Shown here: positions 36,170 through 48,520 of the stretch, in pieces
How positions within the stretch are numbered: the stretch's first letter is position 1
Layout: every line of letters starts with the position of its first letter
DNA from: Gymnogyps californianus
Taxonomy: Eukaryota; Chordata; Aves; Accipitriformes; Cathartidae
Assembly (NCBI RefSeq): GCF_018139145.2
Contig: NC_059478.1
Location: 5,084,001 to 5,148,000, forward strand
DNA length: 64,000 bases
Direction of reading: 5' to 3'
The notes under the pieces: model-generated
Told to the model about the DNA's origin: nothing
Database searches by the model: none
What the model saw: the letters and a program-made list of their open reading frames with translations, nothing else
Translations under genes and position numbers: made by a program

Positions 36170-36530
36170 CCAAGAGCAGCATGAAATGTTAATGTTGCAA
36201 TTAAAACAATATGAATATTGCAGCACCGCTCTGCTGCTCCCCATCCACTGAACAATTCTCATTCAATGGAAGTCAAGTTACATTTGAGGAAATAATGAGG
36301 TCTGCTAATTAAGTCTGGCCTAGGAAGACAGCAGTCTTAAAAGGCAAAAAAAAAAAAATTCAGATCTCCCCAAAATGTGTACATTTGCTGCTTATTACCT
36401 GCAAAGGGAAATCATTAATGCTGCGCAATGCCAGGATCGCAGGTCAGTGCCATTGTCTTATTGCACACATCTAGAGGAAATTATCTTTGTAATGATAAAA
36501 CGCATAAGTCATGACCTGCTTTGTCCCTAG
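36170..36530. other. AT-rich block resembling a conserved non-coding element
   Basis: Dense complex AT-rich sequence with TTGCAATTAAAAC, ATGAATATTGCAG, GCTAATTAAG, ATCATTAATGC and AAATTATCTTTG. It contains homeodomain, POU and SOX-like cores and little CpG. No coding frame or repeat is recognised. Confidence 0.3.
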
Positions 36531-37800
36531 GAGCTGAGCGGGAAATGCCAGGCTGACACTTTCCATACTCTGAATGCAGAAAGCAGGTACCTGACAGTGA
36601 ATGCCAAATCCAGGCTGGGCTAGCGAGAGGCAGGCAGGGGTTCCAAGGGGCTGAAGGCAGCAGATTGCATTCAGCTGACACAAGACAGATCCCAGCTTGT
36701 ACATAGGGAAGGGATTTTTCCTCCCCAGCCACTGAGACAAGTGAGTGACAGTGACACCAGCTCGAGCTGGTGGAAGCCACAGGGAAAGAGACCACTAGGT
36801 CAGTCCTAGGGGGACAAAGACTGGTCAGGATCGCCACGCGTTTTAACTCTAACAAGAGGCAACAGAGGAAGACCCCCTTCCTGCCCCTTGCATCCATCGG
36901 TTCCTATCCAAAGACACAAGCGCATGTTGCAATAACATGAGGACACAGCAACAGCCTAGAAACCAGAAACATCAGGTCCAGGGGTCCCAAAGGAGATCTA
37001 TGTCAACACATTGCACCCATAGCTTCCCCATCTTCTTGTCTTTCATCATCTTCCCAAATTTCTTTATCCGTGACAGTGGTTGGGGCTGCCACTGTATCTC
37101 TTGTGTTCTCCCCAGCCCAGATAACTGCAGAGGGAGGTTGGGGCAGGGAGGGTCTGGCACCGTGAGTATTTTGTGGGAAGAGCAGAAGGCTGGGAACAGG
37201 CCCACCATGTCTTCCTGCTAATTTGGCTGCCTTTTCTCTTTGTCAGAGTTTCAGGAGCATACGAGACCTCCAGGCCTGAACTTTGACATTAGACCCAATC
37301 TGACCGACCAGCGTGGAGTTGTCTAGGGGCCACAGAGCAGCTTGTTGTGTAAAGAGCAGGCTATGGCAGTCCAAACCTCTCCTGCCGCTGGAGCAACACC
37401 CTTCCCAACCTAATTCCCAATTCTCCAGAAGAAAATTCATCCAATGGAGGGGTGAGGGCACTGGAGTCCTGATTCATTCCTTGACCACTGCTGACACTCT
37501 GAACTTTAGCCTGTCTTCAATACAGACAACGTTCCTGGTAAGATCCAGACAAAGACTGAGCCACACTGACCAGACTTGGAAACACAAAGATCCAAATGAG
37601 GGGGAGCTCAAACCATCAGGAAGGAAACACTTCATTTGAAAGAGGAGAAAAATCCAGATGAAGAGATGTGATCCCTAGATTGTCCTAAGGGACTCAGATA
37701 CCATTTCTATGCACCTGTGGCCTCCTGGAGATGGAAGAGAAACCTATTTGGTCACCAAGGTCCACCCAGGAGGATGTTCCCACCCTGTCCCCGCCACCAG
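36531..37800. other. non-coding stretch
   Basis: Nothing recognisable beyond chance open frames on both strands. Confidence 0.55.
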
Positions 37801-37890
37801 CAGCTCACTGTTTTGTGGATGAGTAGGTGGTCTCCTCCCTCCAGCCCGCTTCCCGCTGTATTTCCAGACGCACCAGCACTTGCTGCTACC
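37801..37890 (+). repeat. direct repeat, copy 1
   Basis: About 90 bases starting CAGCTCAC and containing GAGTAGGTGGTCTCCTC, CCAGCCC, TTTCCAGAC and AGCACTTGC recur at 38380-38476 in the same orientation. The core 37821-37888 is the best-matched part; substitutions are mostly transitions, and one 5-bp length difference lies near the start. This is an old local duplication or two copies of an unidentified repeat. Confidence 0.75.
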
Positions 37891-37904
37891 AAGTGTCTGT
37901 TCTG

Positions 37905-38180
37905 CAATAAAGAGCAATAAACATGCCAGAGTAATTAATGTCTTAACAACTTATTACAATCCTCAGATAATTAATCACAAAAGCTAAACATGCTGTCTCA
38001 CCCTCCTAATGTGTTAATGCTCTAATTATTATGCCTCAATTAAGGGAAAGTCAGTGCTCCTTGCTTAGAAGTGCATGTTTAATAAGGGTGCTTGAATGCA
38101 GGCAAGTTGAAGTGGGAAGGGAGGGGGTGATGGGGGTTAAGGAAGAGGACACCATTTTTAATGAGGTTTCACGGGTAGCT
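37905..38180. other. AT-rich block between the two direct repeats
   Basis: It contains GAGTAATTAATGTC, GATAATTAATCAC, TCTAATTATTATG and CTCAATTAAGG: at least four TAATTA-type homeodomain sites in about 130 bases (37930-38045). Few CpG and no repeat recognised. It lies wholly between the duplicated segments at 37801 and 38380. Confidence 0.35.
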
Positions 38181-38379
38181 CGAGGCAAGGAATTGACAGC
38201 CCCTATCTGGGATCTCACACACGACTGCACGTGGAACTGGGGGCCATCTGCGGTGGCTCTGTGCTCCGCTTCCCACCAGGCTATTTATAGGACAAGCAGC
38301 ATGTGGGGCACAGAGAAGGCAGGGACTGGAGATGAGCAGTTACACTGTGGATCTGGCCAGCACTAGACAGCAGGGCTGG

Positions 38380-38476
38380 CAGCTCACAGAGCAGTCACCA
38401 ACAGGAGTAGGTGGTCTCCTCTATCCAGCCCACTTCTTGCTGCATTTCCAGACACACAGGCACTTGCCACCGCTCC
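38380..38476 (+). repeat. direct repeat, copy 2
   Basis: Partner of the 37801-37890 segment, offset 579-584 bases. Shared blocks are CAGCTCAC, GGAGTAGGTGGTCTCCTC, ATCCAGCCCAC, GCATTTCCAGAC and GCACTTGCC. Two copies about 580 bases apart could be remnants of a retroviral LTR pair, but no TG...CA ends or internal retroviral sequence is visible between them. Confidence 0.75.
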
Positions 38477-38736
38477 TGTCCCACGTGAACCATCCCCATT
38501 GCCCAAGCCTCTCCAGCACAGTCCTGTTTCCATGATGCACCTTGCCTCCAATCAAGCTAGCTCTGGGACATCCCATGGATATGATAAGAATAGCCCCTGA
38601 AACCTGGGATTACTCTTGGGATGTGACAGATCCACTTATCTGATTTTCAGCCATTGCCTGGTGGTTTTCCACAACTCCTTGTTGTATGAGGAAACAGAAA
38701 GCCATGTCTCAAAGAGCACACCATTAAAACATGCTT

Positions 38737-38800
38737 GTTTTATAGGTAGGGAAACTGAAGGCCAAAGAGAAGTAGTCTGCAGGGGACTTTGTGGTGGTTA
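38737..38800 (+). mobile_element. MIR-like SINE fragment
   Basis: TTTTATAGGTAGGGAAACTGAAGGCCAAAGAG aligns to the MIR/CORE-SINE segment TTTTACAGATGAGGAAACTGAGGC. Only about 60 bases are recognisable. MIR copies are old and few in birds, so a short decayed piece is what one expects. Confidence 0.5.
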
Positions 38801-41800
38801 CTACCACTGAATCTGCCTTTCTGATGCCTGGCTCTGAACCTTGCTGGATGTTGGGAAACCTCAGAAAGAGGTTCTTGGTGGTGAGGAGCTTGAGCAGACT
38901 ACAGCGATGAATGTAGGACCTGGACCCCTCACTGTGCAACAGCAGGAGGTCCCTGCTGCTCTCAGACACAGCTCTGCACCCATATGATCCTCGTTCTTGG
39001 GAAAGACTTTTGGTACAACGTATAGTCAAGGCAAAGCTGGCACCACCTCCATCCCACCCTGCAGAAGTAGTGCCCCTAGAGAGCAAAGAGCTCAAGACGT
39101 AGGACTCGGTGAGAGGTGGCACAGCTCTGCAATGCAGCAGGTATGGGAAGCTGGGACCAGGATGGCCAGGCTCCAGATCTTGGCACCATACAAGAAGCTG
39201 CAAGAGAAGAATGGCTAGTGCCCAAGTGTCCCAAACAAAGCCTATAAAAATTTTCTTTTTCCAATAAAAAGCTTTTGAAACAACTCCCTCGCTCAAGTGG
39301 GTCTTCAAACACAAGAAAGCTCTCCCTGAACCAGCCTGGTTTCTGTTCCATCCAAGCTTTTTTAAATTTCTCAGACAAATAAATCACCAGAAGCATTTCC
39401 AGCCTAGGTTCGACTGGAAAACGATTGCATTTCCTCAAGAAATAACACACTGTGTAGGTTTGGACGGTTCCCTCTGAGGAATAACGGAGAGGGAATAAGA
39501 AACAAAACAAAACAAAGCAACCCGGAGGGGACATGAATTTTAAAACCCATGAACAGTTTTGGTTTTCAAATAATCAAAATGAAAAAATATTTCACATAGT
39601 CACTTCTACAAAAATAATTCCGTCACCCTGATTCTTTGGTGATGTCTCATGAAAAACAAAAGAAAGCTCTCTACCTCTGCCCACCTCACCTACAGCACCT
39701 CTGAGACAGCAACCTGCTGGCACTTTGACTGGAGAAAAGGGGCTGATGTCTCCCCATAGAGGCAGCCTGTGGATTCTCCCAGGGATGAGGGCTCCAAAAG
39801 AAGACTTGTGTGTTGGGCCTCTCTCCACGCTGCTTTCCATTCCAGCATCAGTCTTGACCTGCCCAAACTTTCCTTCATCTCTTTGATGAGGATGACTTTA
39901 GACATCCAGCTCTAGTTCCCCGCACTTGGCTAGAGACATCACAGCACTTTATCTCAGCAGCTTCACTTCACTCTGCAAGTTGCTGCATGGAGACTCCACC
40001 AGAACCCAACCCGTTCTGCAAAACCTGACCATCCAGGACAGGGCCATCAAAATCATTGAAATCTGAGCAAACACAGCCTCACTAGGGAGATACAAGGTAT
40101 ATGATGCCTCTTGAGGAACCAAAGGATCCTTCTGCTGCTATTTGCACTGACTGGCAGACTGAGGAGTTTTCTGTGGCCGTTGGCATCTATGTTGTTCATC
40201 TATGCTGAAGATGGCTGTGCTCAGAGATGAGACTGTTGCCTTCTTTCTTTCCAAACATACTATCCCAGTCTCTCAGGCACTGCAAGAAAGTGGCTAACTG
40301 CTTTTGTAACTGTCCCTTCTCACCACTACCATCAAATCAGTGGTCACTTGAAAATATGGGCCATTACTTTAATTCTGGGGCTAGAAATTTTGGCTTGGTT
40401 ATACTAGATTTGACCTATTCCAAAGCATCAAGTCAGTTGAATATCTGGTGCCAGGAGTTTTGGAGAAGTTGACTGGCTTATGTTAGTATGCTGTGGGGTT
40501 GGAAAAAGCCATTTACCTAGAAGAGTGCAGTAACACACAGCTCCCATGCCAGGGTATTTTCCCTGGGATGCTCTGGGCCCCATTTAGCCTGTATCCACCA
40601 CCAATATGAAACAAGGCATCAAACCTGAGCCTTCCTCCCAGTACAGTGGACCTACATCCCCAATAATCCTCACTCTGCCCAGCCTGAGCATGCTCCCAGT
40701 TCACATAGGAGCAGACAAAACAGAGAGGGGAATCGCTGTGCCCCTTTGCACCTCTCCCAGCTGAACTCAGAATCAGCTTCTTGGAGCAAGTCACTGCCCC
40801 AGCAGCCCGAGATCTGCTCCCAAACATGCTCACACAAAACACCTGCAGCCAGCAACCACATGCGGGCACATTCCCAGAACTCTAGAGCAGGGCCTGAATT
40901 TTGAGAGCAGCCTCTGGAGGAGAGTAGATAACCATTACATGAATAAATATGAGATGTAAGGACTATCAGACAATACAGCATCTCTGCTTCCCAGAAAAAG
41001 ACAGTGGGCCTGAGTGGATTAAAGTGCTGGACCACGAAGCCAGTGCCACTAGAGCCCAGATGCCCCCAACCCCAACCTCACAGCCCGCTCCAACAAGAGC
41101 TTTCTGAGCTCAGCTTACCTCCTCCCTCCGCCTGCTGCCTTTAAGACAGCATGCAGCACGACAGCTGGGAAACCCAATCTGGTCCAAATTTTGTTACAAC
41201 CCTGCTGGTTTTTATCCTTGTTTACCAGCATTAATTTTAATGGCTTTCCCTACATTAACTTTGTCCTGGACTGGTCGGAGGAAAATTCCTGCTCACTTGC
41301 CTTCTGGAGAACAGCCTGGGTAATTTTCCCTTGTCACATAACGGCCCGCCTGGGCTCCTTGGGAATGACAGTCACACTGTGTACTTTGTTGAGGGCAATA
41401 AACTTCCCAAGCCTGAGGATTTACATATCCCTGAATACACTGTCCATTCTTTGTTCGGTTTGAGTCTTGGCTTGTGCTGGTCCAGCAGGTGGAAATTTCT
41501 TCCTCCTGTTCAGCATGGAGGGGAACTACTGAGCCTGCACCAAGGAAACGTAATGCTTCCAGGCAAAGTGGCAACCTCCCCAAGTCTGGGCTGCTTTGGG
41601 CTGGGTTCGCCACGGGCCATCTGAGTCTCATTTTCCCCTGGAATCATTAAAAATGCCTGTAAAATAGATCCTGAAAGAGATCATGGTGCTAGAATATGCA
41701 TGGAGAAAGTTTCAGAGAGGTGGGGAGCAGGAAGAGAGGACCCCTTGTCCTCCACACCAGCCCTCTGCTCTGCAATGCCCAAGTCTGCCCACACTGACAG

Positions 41801-44800
41801 AGTCAGGCATCGCCCAACAGGCAGTGCCCCTATTTGTGCCATCTCATGTGTTCCCACACACCTTTATTCACAGCAGGGAGCAGAGCAGAGGATGATGCAA
41901 TGCCTGAGCTTTCTCTCTACTGTCCACTCTCCCTCTTCTCATCTCTGGCTCCTTCCAGCCACCATCCTGGCTTCCTGAAAGAGACATCACAACTCCATCC
42001 AGGCTGGGCTCTGCAGGAGAGAAGATTGTCCTTCCCTTTGCTCACCAGATGCTGTGAGCTGCGGTCCCTCTCCTTCTTCCAGCCCACGGAAAGGTGTGAT
42101 GGCTCAGGCCATGGGAAGGACGAGAAACACTCAGAACTCTTTCAGCGCCTTTCTCTCCCCGTTAAAAAAACAGGGCAACAGTTCTTTCCACCAAAGAAAT
42201 GCAAGGGTTCAATTCAGGCATGTTTCCAAAGTTTTCCATCTCTGACAGCATAAAAAAGGAATATGGTTACACTGAGGGAAGCTATTTGATTTATCACACA
42301 ATGCCCATACTTTAAAAGTACAGATGCTCCCTCCATGCTCCAAGGGGCGATTTGGAAGACAGAGGGCTCAAAAAAATCCCACTATATCCAACCACAAGCA
42401 CCTGGGCTGCTGTAGAGAGTGTGTTGCCATGGAAAGATGAGGGAAGCAGCAGTGAGATGGCTGGAGTATTCCTACCAATTAACATGAAGAATTTTGACTG
42501 CTCTGCTGTGTTTTCTGCAAGAGCCTAGCAACCACCTCAAAAGTGTTATTCACACATCTGAGAAGTGTTTAGCAGGGTCACGTGTGTAGTAAGCTATGCG
42601 AGCAGGGAGGGATAGCTCTCCAGACAAGGCCCCTTGAGCATGGGCACACTGCATGTATGCAGCTTGGACACCTCAACTCCTGGCTCCAGGAGGCTCATGC
42701 ACTAGGTGCAGGCAGTCATCCGATCACACTGGACACCAGAGCGAGACCGCAGGGTGAGTGAGGGGGTGACATGCAGGAGACAGAGCCACAGCTGCAGGGA
42801 GGAGAAGACCTGAAGAAGGAACTAGATGTCCTACCTTCATGGGGCAAAACAGGGCAGCTTGTTGTTGCTCAATTCAGAGGTCCTGGTTGGAGAATCCCCG
42901 TCATTGGCAATCTCTTCTACATACAAGCAAACTTGTCAGCCTGCTGCATGGGTTCACTTCACATGTACTGCTTCCACCAAGACTCCTGCTACTCTGCCCT
43001 AATAAAATAGAAGAAACAAGACCTCCAAGGTACCTTGCAACATCTCTACTAGGCACTAAAGACTGAGTGACCCAGAGTCAGAGGCCGCAGCATCCTACCT
43101 TCTTCCACCCCCTGAAGTAAAGAAAAGGCAGATACCTCACATGTGCCAGTCTAGCCTCTTCCACAAAAGGGGCACTACAAACTGACAAAGAACAGCTTCT
43201 GCCCATTCATTAAGTTCTTGGCATTAATTGATTCCTCTCCAACCAAGACATAAAACCCAAAGCTGCATGCAAGCAGCATCCTAAAATATCCTTGTAAATC
43301 TCAGCCACCACATTCATTAATTACAACCCAGTGATAGTTCAGGCCATTAGTTCTGGATGGTAACTTCATTTATTCCCACGTTAATGCTCGATGTCAGTGG
43401 TTATCTCATTACCACTCTATTACTTACCTACTTAATCCATCATTGCAACCCAGGCCAGAAGGGAGGAGCAGAGTTTGCCCTGCATCTGTAGGAAGACAAT
43501 GCATCAAGTGTAGAGCACCTAGGAATCACAAACAAAACACTTCTCTAATCTGCAGCTGAGGTTATATCTATTAAGAGGAGGAAATGACACAGATAAGTGT
43601 TGTTAGGAACACAAACACATTCCAACATTGAAAAATTGTGGATATTGACTATTAAGTTTCCTACTAAATCAGAACCAAAAGCTTTGGCAAGAATAGAAAC
43701 GCATATTAGCAGTCATACAAAAAAAATGACCTTAACTCTACCCTCCTCCTCGGACTCTCCCTTCCTCCAAACCCCAGGTTAGATTCAAACAGTTTCTGCC
43801 TTTTGTGTGCTAAACGCTTTGAAAAGGCAGGTCAAAGTATGGGCACTGGGAGCTGCTACCTGCTGAATGCTCCAGAAAACATGCAGGCAGCATTGCAGAT
43901 ACCACTAGCCCTGAGTGCTAGTGAAAATACACCTAAAGCCATGTAAAGATACAATAGTTATTGGCATTTCAACATGCATCCAGCTGGAGTTCCTCTTGTC
44001 TGGTGAGCAGGCGCTTCCGAAAATGCGCTTTATCGCACCGGCCACACTCCTGCCTGTCCCAGGACTTACTCCACTTGCTGATCCAGCCCCGTGGGTCTGA
44101 TCAGGGTGTTTCAGCACAGCGAGACCAGCAGCTTTCCCTGTCTCATTCCCTCCTTCTTCCCCCAAATAGTCTTGCTGGAGAGAGCGTTTCAATCTTCCCC
44201 TTGCTTGACTGAGAAAAAGGGAAGCCCTTTTTACGTTGACAGGCTGTGAAACCAAGATGTGAGCTGGGGAAAGGCTTCAAAGGGACATTTCCATTGCAGT
44301 AAGGCAGCTTCTCTTAAGAGCAAGCAAAGTACCCCTGCTCTGCCCAGATATGATGCCCACACAATAGGGCAGGTGACTGTGTTTTTTACTGCTTCTAAGT
44401 GACACGATATGGAAGGACTGGAATGCTCTAACGTGGAAGAAGCTGATGCCACAAAAGCAAGGTAGAGAAAGAAGACACAGCCCCAAGATGATGTCAGGAG
44501 TGAAATATCAATATTTTCCTCCGTGATCAGTAAACCCCCAGCTAACGTGCCTGTGCAAAAGTGGGATCTAAATGGTGCTGTGCCAGAACAACTGACAGGG
44601 CAAGCCTGCAAGATGGCACAGTCAGATGTAATTAAAATACCTTTGCTGCCCTGCTCTCCATCCCCTCGGCAATGAAATCCATTACAGAGCGTGGAAAGAA
44701 AATTATTTAAAATATCCCTGAAGCTAAGTTGTTGACACCAGCATAGACAGATGGATTTTGATACACCCTTGATTAAACAGCTTTCTGCAGAAGGCAAAGA

Positions 44801-47800
44801 GGGCAGGAAAGGAGCTGGGTGATGAGCCAGAGGACCACCCTAGAAACAGTGGCTATTGCCCAGGGAAAGCAAGTGCTGCTGCAGGGGAAAGCTGCCTCGT
44901 CAACCAGCCAGAGGCTAAAACAGCCTCATCCTCCTGGGAAGGAGGCTGCAACCCTCTGCTCCAGTGCCAGGCTCCTGTCCCTGAGCTCTCTGCTCCGAGT
45001 CAGGCCAGCAACACCACACACATTGCTGCTTCCAGCCTCTGATGAAAGGCTGTGGTGAAAGCAAGCAACAGAAAGCCTCACACAGTGCTCAGCCTGTAGC
45101 AGGGCCAGCAATACTTCCACTTCCCATGGAGTTACACATCACAGGGGGATTCTCCAGGATACAGTAGGATACCGGCTCCAAGTGCAGTTTTCCCCATAGG
45201 CATTCATAATGTCTCTCTCTTCCTCGTTCTCTCACACACAGATGCTCTTGGACTGATAAAGATTGAACTCCCTTGGCAGAGAGGGGCAAAGATAAAGTCT
45301 TCTCCCTGACCATCTATTTATATCAAGCTGGTAGGAACTCGTTATCTTTAAGATCTCTGGCACACACAGCTGCAATCAGCCATCAGGCTGGAAAGTTATT
45401 AGGGGTGGGCAAAAAGGAGTCAAAACCAAATTAACCCTGCCTTCTCAGGGAAGCAAATGAAAGGCAAGAAGGAAGGGTGTTACAACTGGGTGTGGGCAGC
45501 TGACCTGTCCAACTCCTAGAGACCTCAGAAAGAGGAAACCCAGGTAGGACAGAGGGTCAAGCATAGCCCAGGAGCTCAGAGCACGGCCTGAAGATACCTA
45601 CTGCATCCAGAGCTGAGGTTAAACACCTTGAGTAAGCACACAGGCTCTGCAACCCAGGGTACTGCAGGCATAGGTGTGGGTCACGGAGCTATACAGACTA
45701 GTGACCACTGCTTACCAGTCCTGTGCCTGTGTAAGTCTGGCCCACTCTGGTGGCCAAGAGCTCTGCAGTTGCTGTTACCTGGTAGAGAAGGCTCGCAGGC
45801 ATGTCCCACAAGAAAAGGGGCTTCCCCATCAAATATTCCTCAGGCTTTGTGTACAAAAATATTTGATAGAAGACTCCAGATCAGGAAGGAATTATAAATC
45901 AGAAAGTATAACATACTCAGTATCACCAGCTCCTGCAGTAGTAAAACCCCTGTTTTTGCACAACATTCATCTCTCACTCCTAATCTACTTCAGATGGTTC
46001 AAACACAGGCTTAAAATGTTTAATTCCCCCTGCTCCCTCCCATGGCCTGAAAGAAACTGAGGCAAGCAGCAAGAATCGCATATCTAGCATCCACCTTATT
46101 ATTTTTCTGGGACTTGCCTGCAAGTGCCTGCCGCAAACCTGACATTTGGGAACCCTCAGCTGCTTGTTTTTATACGCACTTTGAGACTGAGGTGGCTTTT
46201 GGTCCCAACTCTGCTCAACGCAGTGCTCAGAACCCTGGTTCATAACCACAGTACCACTGATCTTCAGATCTGCAAATAGCTGAGGGGCAGCCGAGCTCCC
46301 TTCTGAGTCATCAGAAATTCAGCCCCATGCTAACAAATGAACGGCCCAGCCAGCTGCAGAGAGCACTGCGTCTCCACCTTCCCTGCAGCGGTTTAGTCTA
46401 AGGAAGTATAATCGTGTCTCCCACAAGAAAGCAGGTGTTTTAAAAATGTGTTCACCAACGCATTTCAATTAATGTTTTTAAACACCGTTTCACACCCAGC
46501 CCAAGTGAAAATGCAATTGCATCTCAGACAGAGAGGAGTGCCCTTCCATGGGGTATCACAGCCACTTGTAGCCCCCATTTTTGCACCTGGGAAAGCACTG
46601 GGGAGGGAGGGGAAAGCACCTTTATCCTAAGGCTGCCTTAAGCAAAGTCTCACATCTTTTAAAATAGGGCAAGGAGGTCACATTTACTGCTTAGCAACTT
46701 TTCTCTCTCAAAAAGTCATCACCCAAAACTTACCATGGCTACATGTATATGAGCACTCATGCACAGAGACGAAGGAGCAGTTGGTCCTTGCCTTGGTCTC
46801 TGATAGTCCATTCAGAAGCTGACATTTGAGTATTTTTTTCCCCCCTGCAAACAAAACACATCAGTTGAGCACTCCCAGGGAAATAGCAGGACCAGAGCAA
46901 ATTCCCAGAAAAAGCCTTGGCAGCGTTCCCTCCGCTCTGTGGCTCCGAGCGAGATGGAGTAACAGAGCACGACACATGGAGCAACAGAAGCTGAACGACG
47001 CACGTGTTACTGCAAGAAAAATTAACAATATTAGGGGGGAGGGAGGGAAGAAAAAGCACTTGGTAAGAAATACTTCTTAAAACACAATCCTATCCTCATC
47101 TGACCCTAATTCCGATTAAAGAAAACTGGACAGACTGGCATCACTGCTGGGGCATTCAGGTGATATTGCTGACCATCCATGTATATAATTGCCCAGGAGG
47201 TCCCCCAACCACCCCCTCGCCTTTCCTCCGGCAATCTTAGATGCGTCAGTTTAAGTCACCAGTATTTTTAAGGCCACTCAGCCCACCCTCCAGGCTCCCA
47301 GAGTCCTCTGACATAGTTAAAGCATCTTCCAGTCACCCCAGACTGACTCCCAGACCAGCTAGCTCACCATGCATCTTGTTCACCGTTGCCTGTCTTGGAT
47401 ACAAAAGGACAGTCTAGTCACAAGTCCTGCAACCCCCGTAGAAGATCATCTTCCACGTCTTCAACAAAGATGAACAAGGGAGGTACCTCCCATCTAAGCA
47501 AGCCCATTGAGCTGGCATGCTCCATAAAGAGGAGAGATAAATCTGCTGCCCCCAACAGGGTTTGGGGGGCTTCAAAAGCCATCTAGCTTAGGACCCAAGT
47601 ATGCCTGCCTTACCAGTAGCTACACCACTACTTCACAGGAGCACGGGGAAGACCAGGTTTTATTGAGTTTAGGGGCCATATGCATAAGAAATCTTGGGAA
47701 AGCTAGACACGTGCTGAGCAGTTTGACAGACTCATGAAAAAGGCCACCGCTGCTGACAGCCCAGCGAGCAAAGGGCTTGGTGCAGCATCCCTTATCAGTC

Positions 47801-48259
47801 ACTGTCCATCAAGCCTAATCACATGGCATAATAATATTCCCTAAATAAGTTTTACATTTAAAAAGGAATGAAAAACCAGGGGTAAAAAATGCTGCGATGG
47901 AAGGGGAGAGGTTAAGTTCAACCACTGTAAGAAACCTTAAAGACAAACGCACATTTCACATTTTGAAATCTGTAAGAGTTGATTTTCTGTTCCTCAGCTT
48001 CAATCACCTCTTTGCTAGTCAGATTTGGCACTAGCCCAGGTCTCCTGAGGAAGCAGAGGCAAGGATTTTCTAAAGGATTTGTCACCCACATCTCCTCCCG
48101 CAACACTCCCTTGGGGATTTTCTAATGAGCAAGGTTCTCCTTTGAAAAAACCTGCCTTTAAAAGACTGGGCCATGGCCACAAGAAACCCCAGAGCAATAT
48201 TTCTGCTTCAGACCTAGCTCCAAGCCCAGTGTTCACCTGCAAGCCCTGCTGCCCTCCAC
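38801..48259. other. non-coding stretch without firm features
   Basis: No gene. AT-rich sub-blocks lie at 39240-39620 (with an A/C simple stretch at 39500-39517), 43200-43420 and 44630-44770. Open frames of 196 (38724-39314, minus) and 188 codons (44231-44797, minus) have no recognised domain. A bounded splice-like pair at 41119-41164 (minus) is weak. No LINE or SINE is recognised apart from MIR-like scraps too short to call. Confidence 0.5.
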
Positions 48260-48520
48260 CTGTTGAAGGAGGATGTTTTCATTATTGTTCAATTTGCAAT
48301 GAGTTTAGCTTCACATCCTTCATTGGATTATTTTTATATTTAATGTCCTCTCCTCTCCTCCTCTTCTTTTTATAGACTGGTAATCCAAGTCCCTTGGTAA
48401 GGCTGAGTAATCTTGATCAGATTTTAATCAAAGTAAGCCAGATCCTCAGCTGCCAGTATTGATGCATCTGCCTTTAAATATTTGAACGATGCTGATTTAG
48501 CCTGGCGAGGAGCGGGTCCC
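48260..48520. other. AT-rich block resembling a conserved non-coding element
   Basis: Holds CATTATTGTTCAATTTGC, CATTGGATTATTTTTAT, GATTTTAATCAAAG and TTTAAATATTTG, with SOX-like ATTGTT and homeodomain cores. It encloses a pyrimidine tract and the microexon candidate at 48376-48396. Microexons in vertebrate neural genes are commonly embedded in conserved intronic sequence, so the two observations fit together. Confidence 0.3.
48376..48396 (+). other. candidate 21-nt microexon
   Basis: A long pyrimidine tract (TCCTCTCCTCTCCTCCTC, then TTCTTTTTATAG, 48346-48375) gives a strong acceptor rich in PTB-type CUCUCU/UCUU motifs. After 21 nt comes TTG|GTAAGG. The 21 nt are a multiple of three, open in the first frame and would encode TGNPSPL. 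Length divisible by three, repressor-type pyrimidine tract and a tight donor are hallmarks of neuronal microexons. The donor's last exonic bases (TTG) are not optimal, and no other exon of a host gene is visible. Confidence 0.25.

Noticed and set aside
40036..40110. Possible CR1 stretch (CAGGGCCATCAAAATCATTG)
   Set aside because: Resembles the CR1 GGGCAACAAAAATGAT region, but the following sequence does not continue the alignment.
44231..44797. 188-codon minus-strand open frame rich in Cys and Leu
   Set aside because: No signal peptide, domain or splice-site support; spans AT-rich non-coding-looking DNA.
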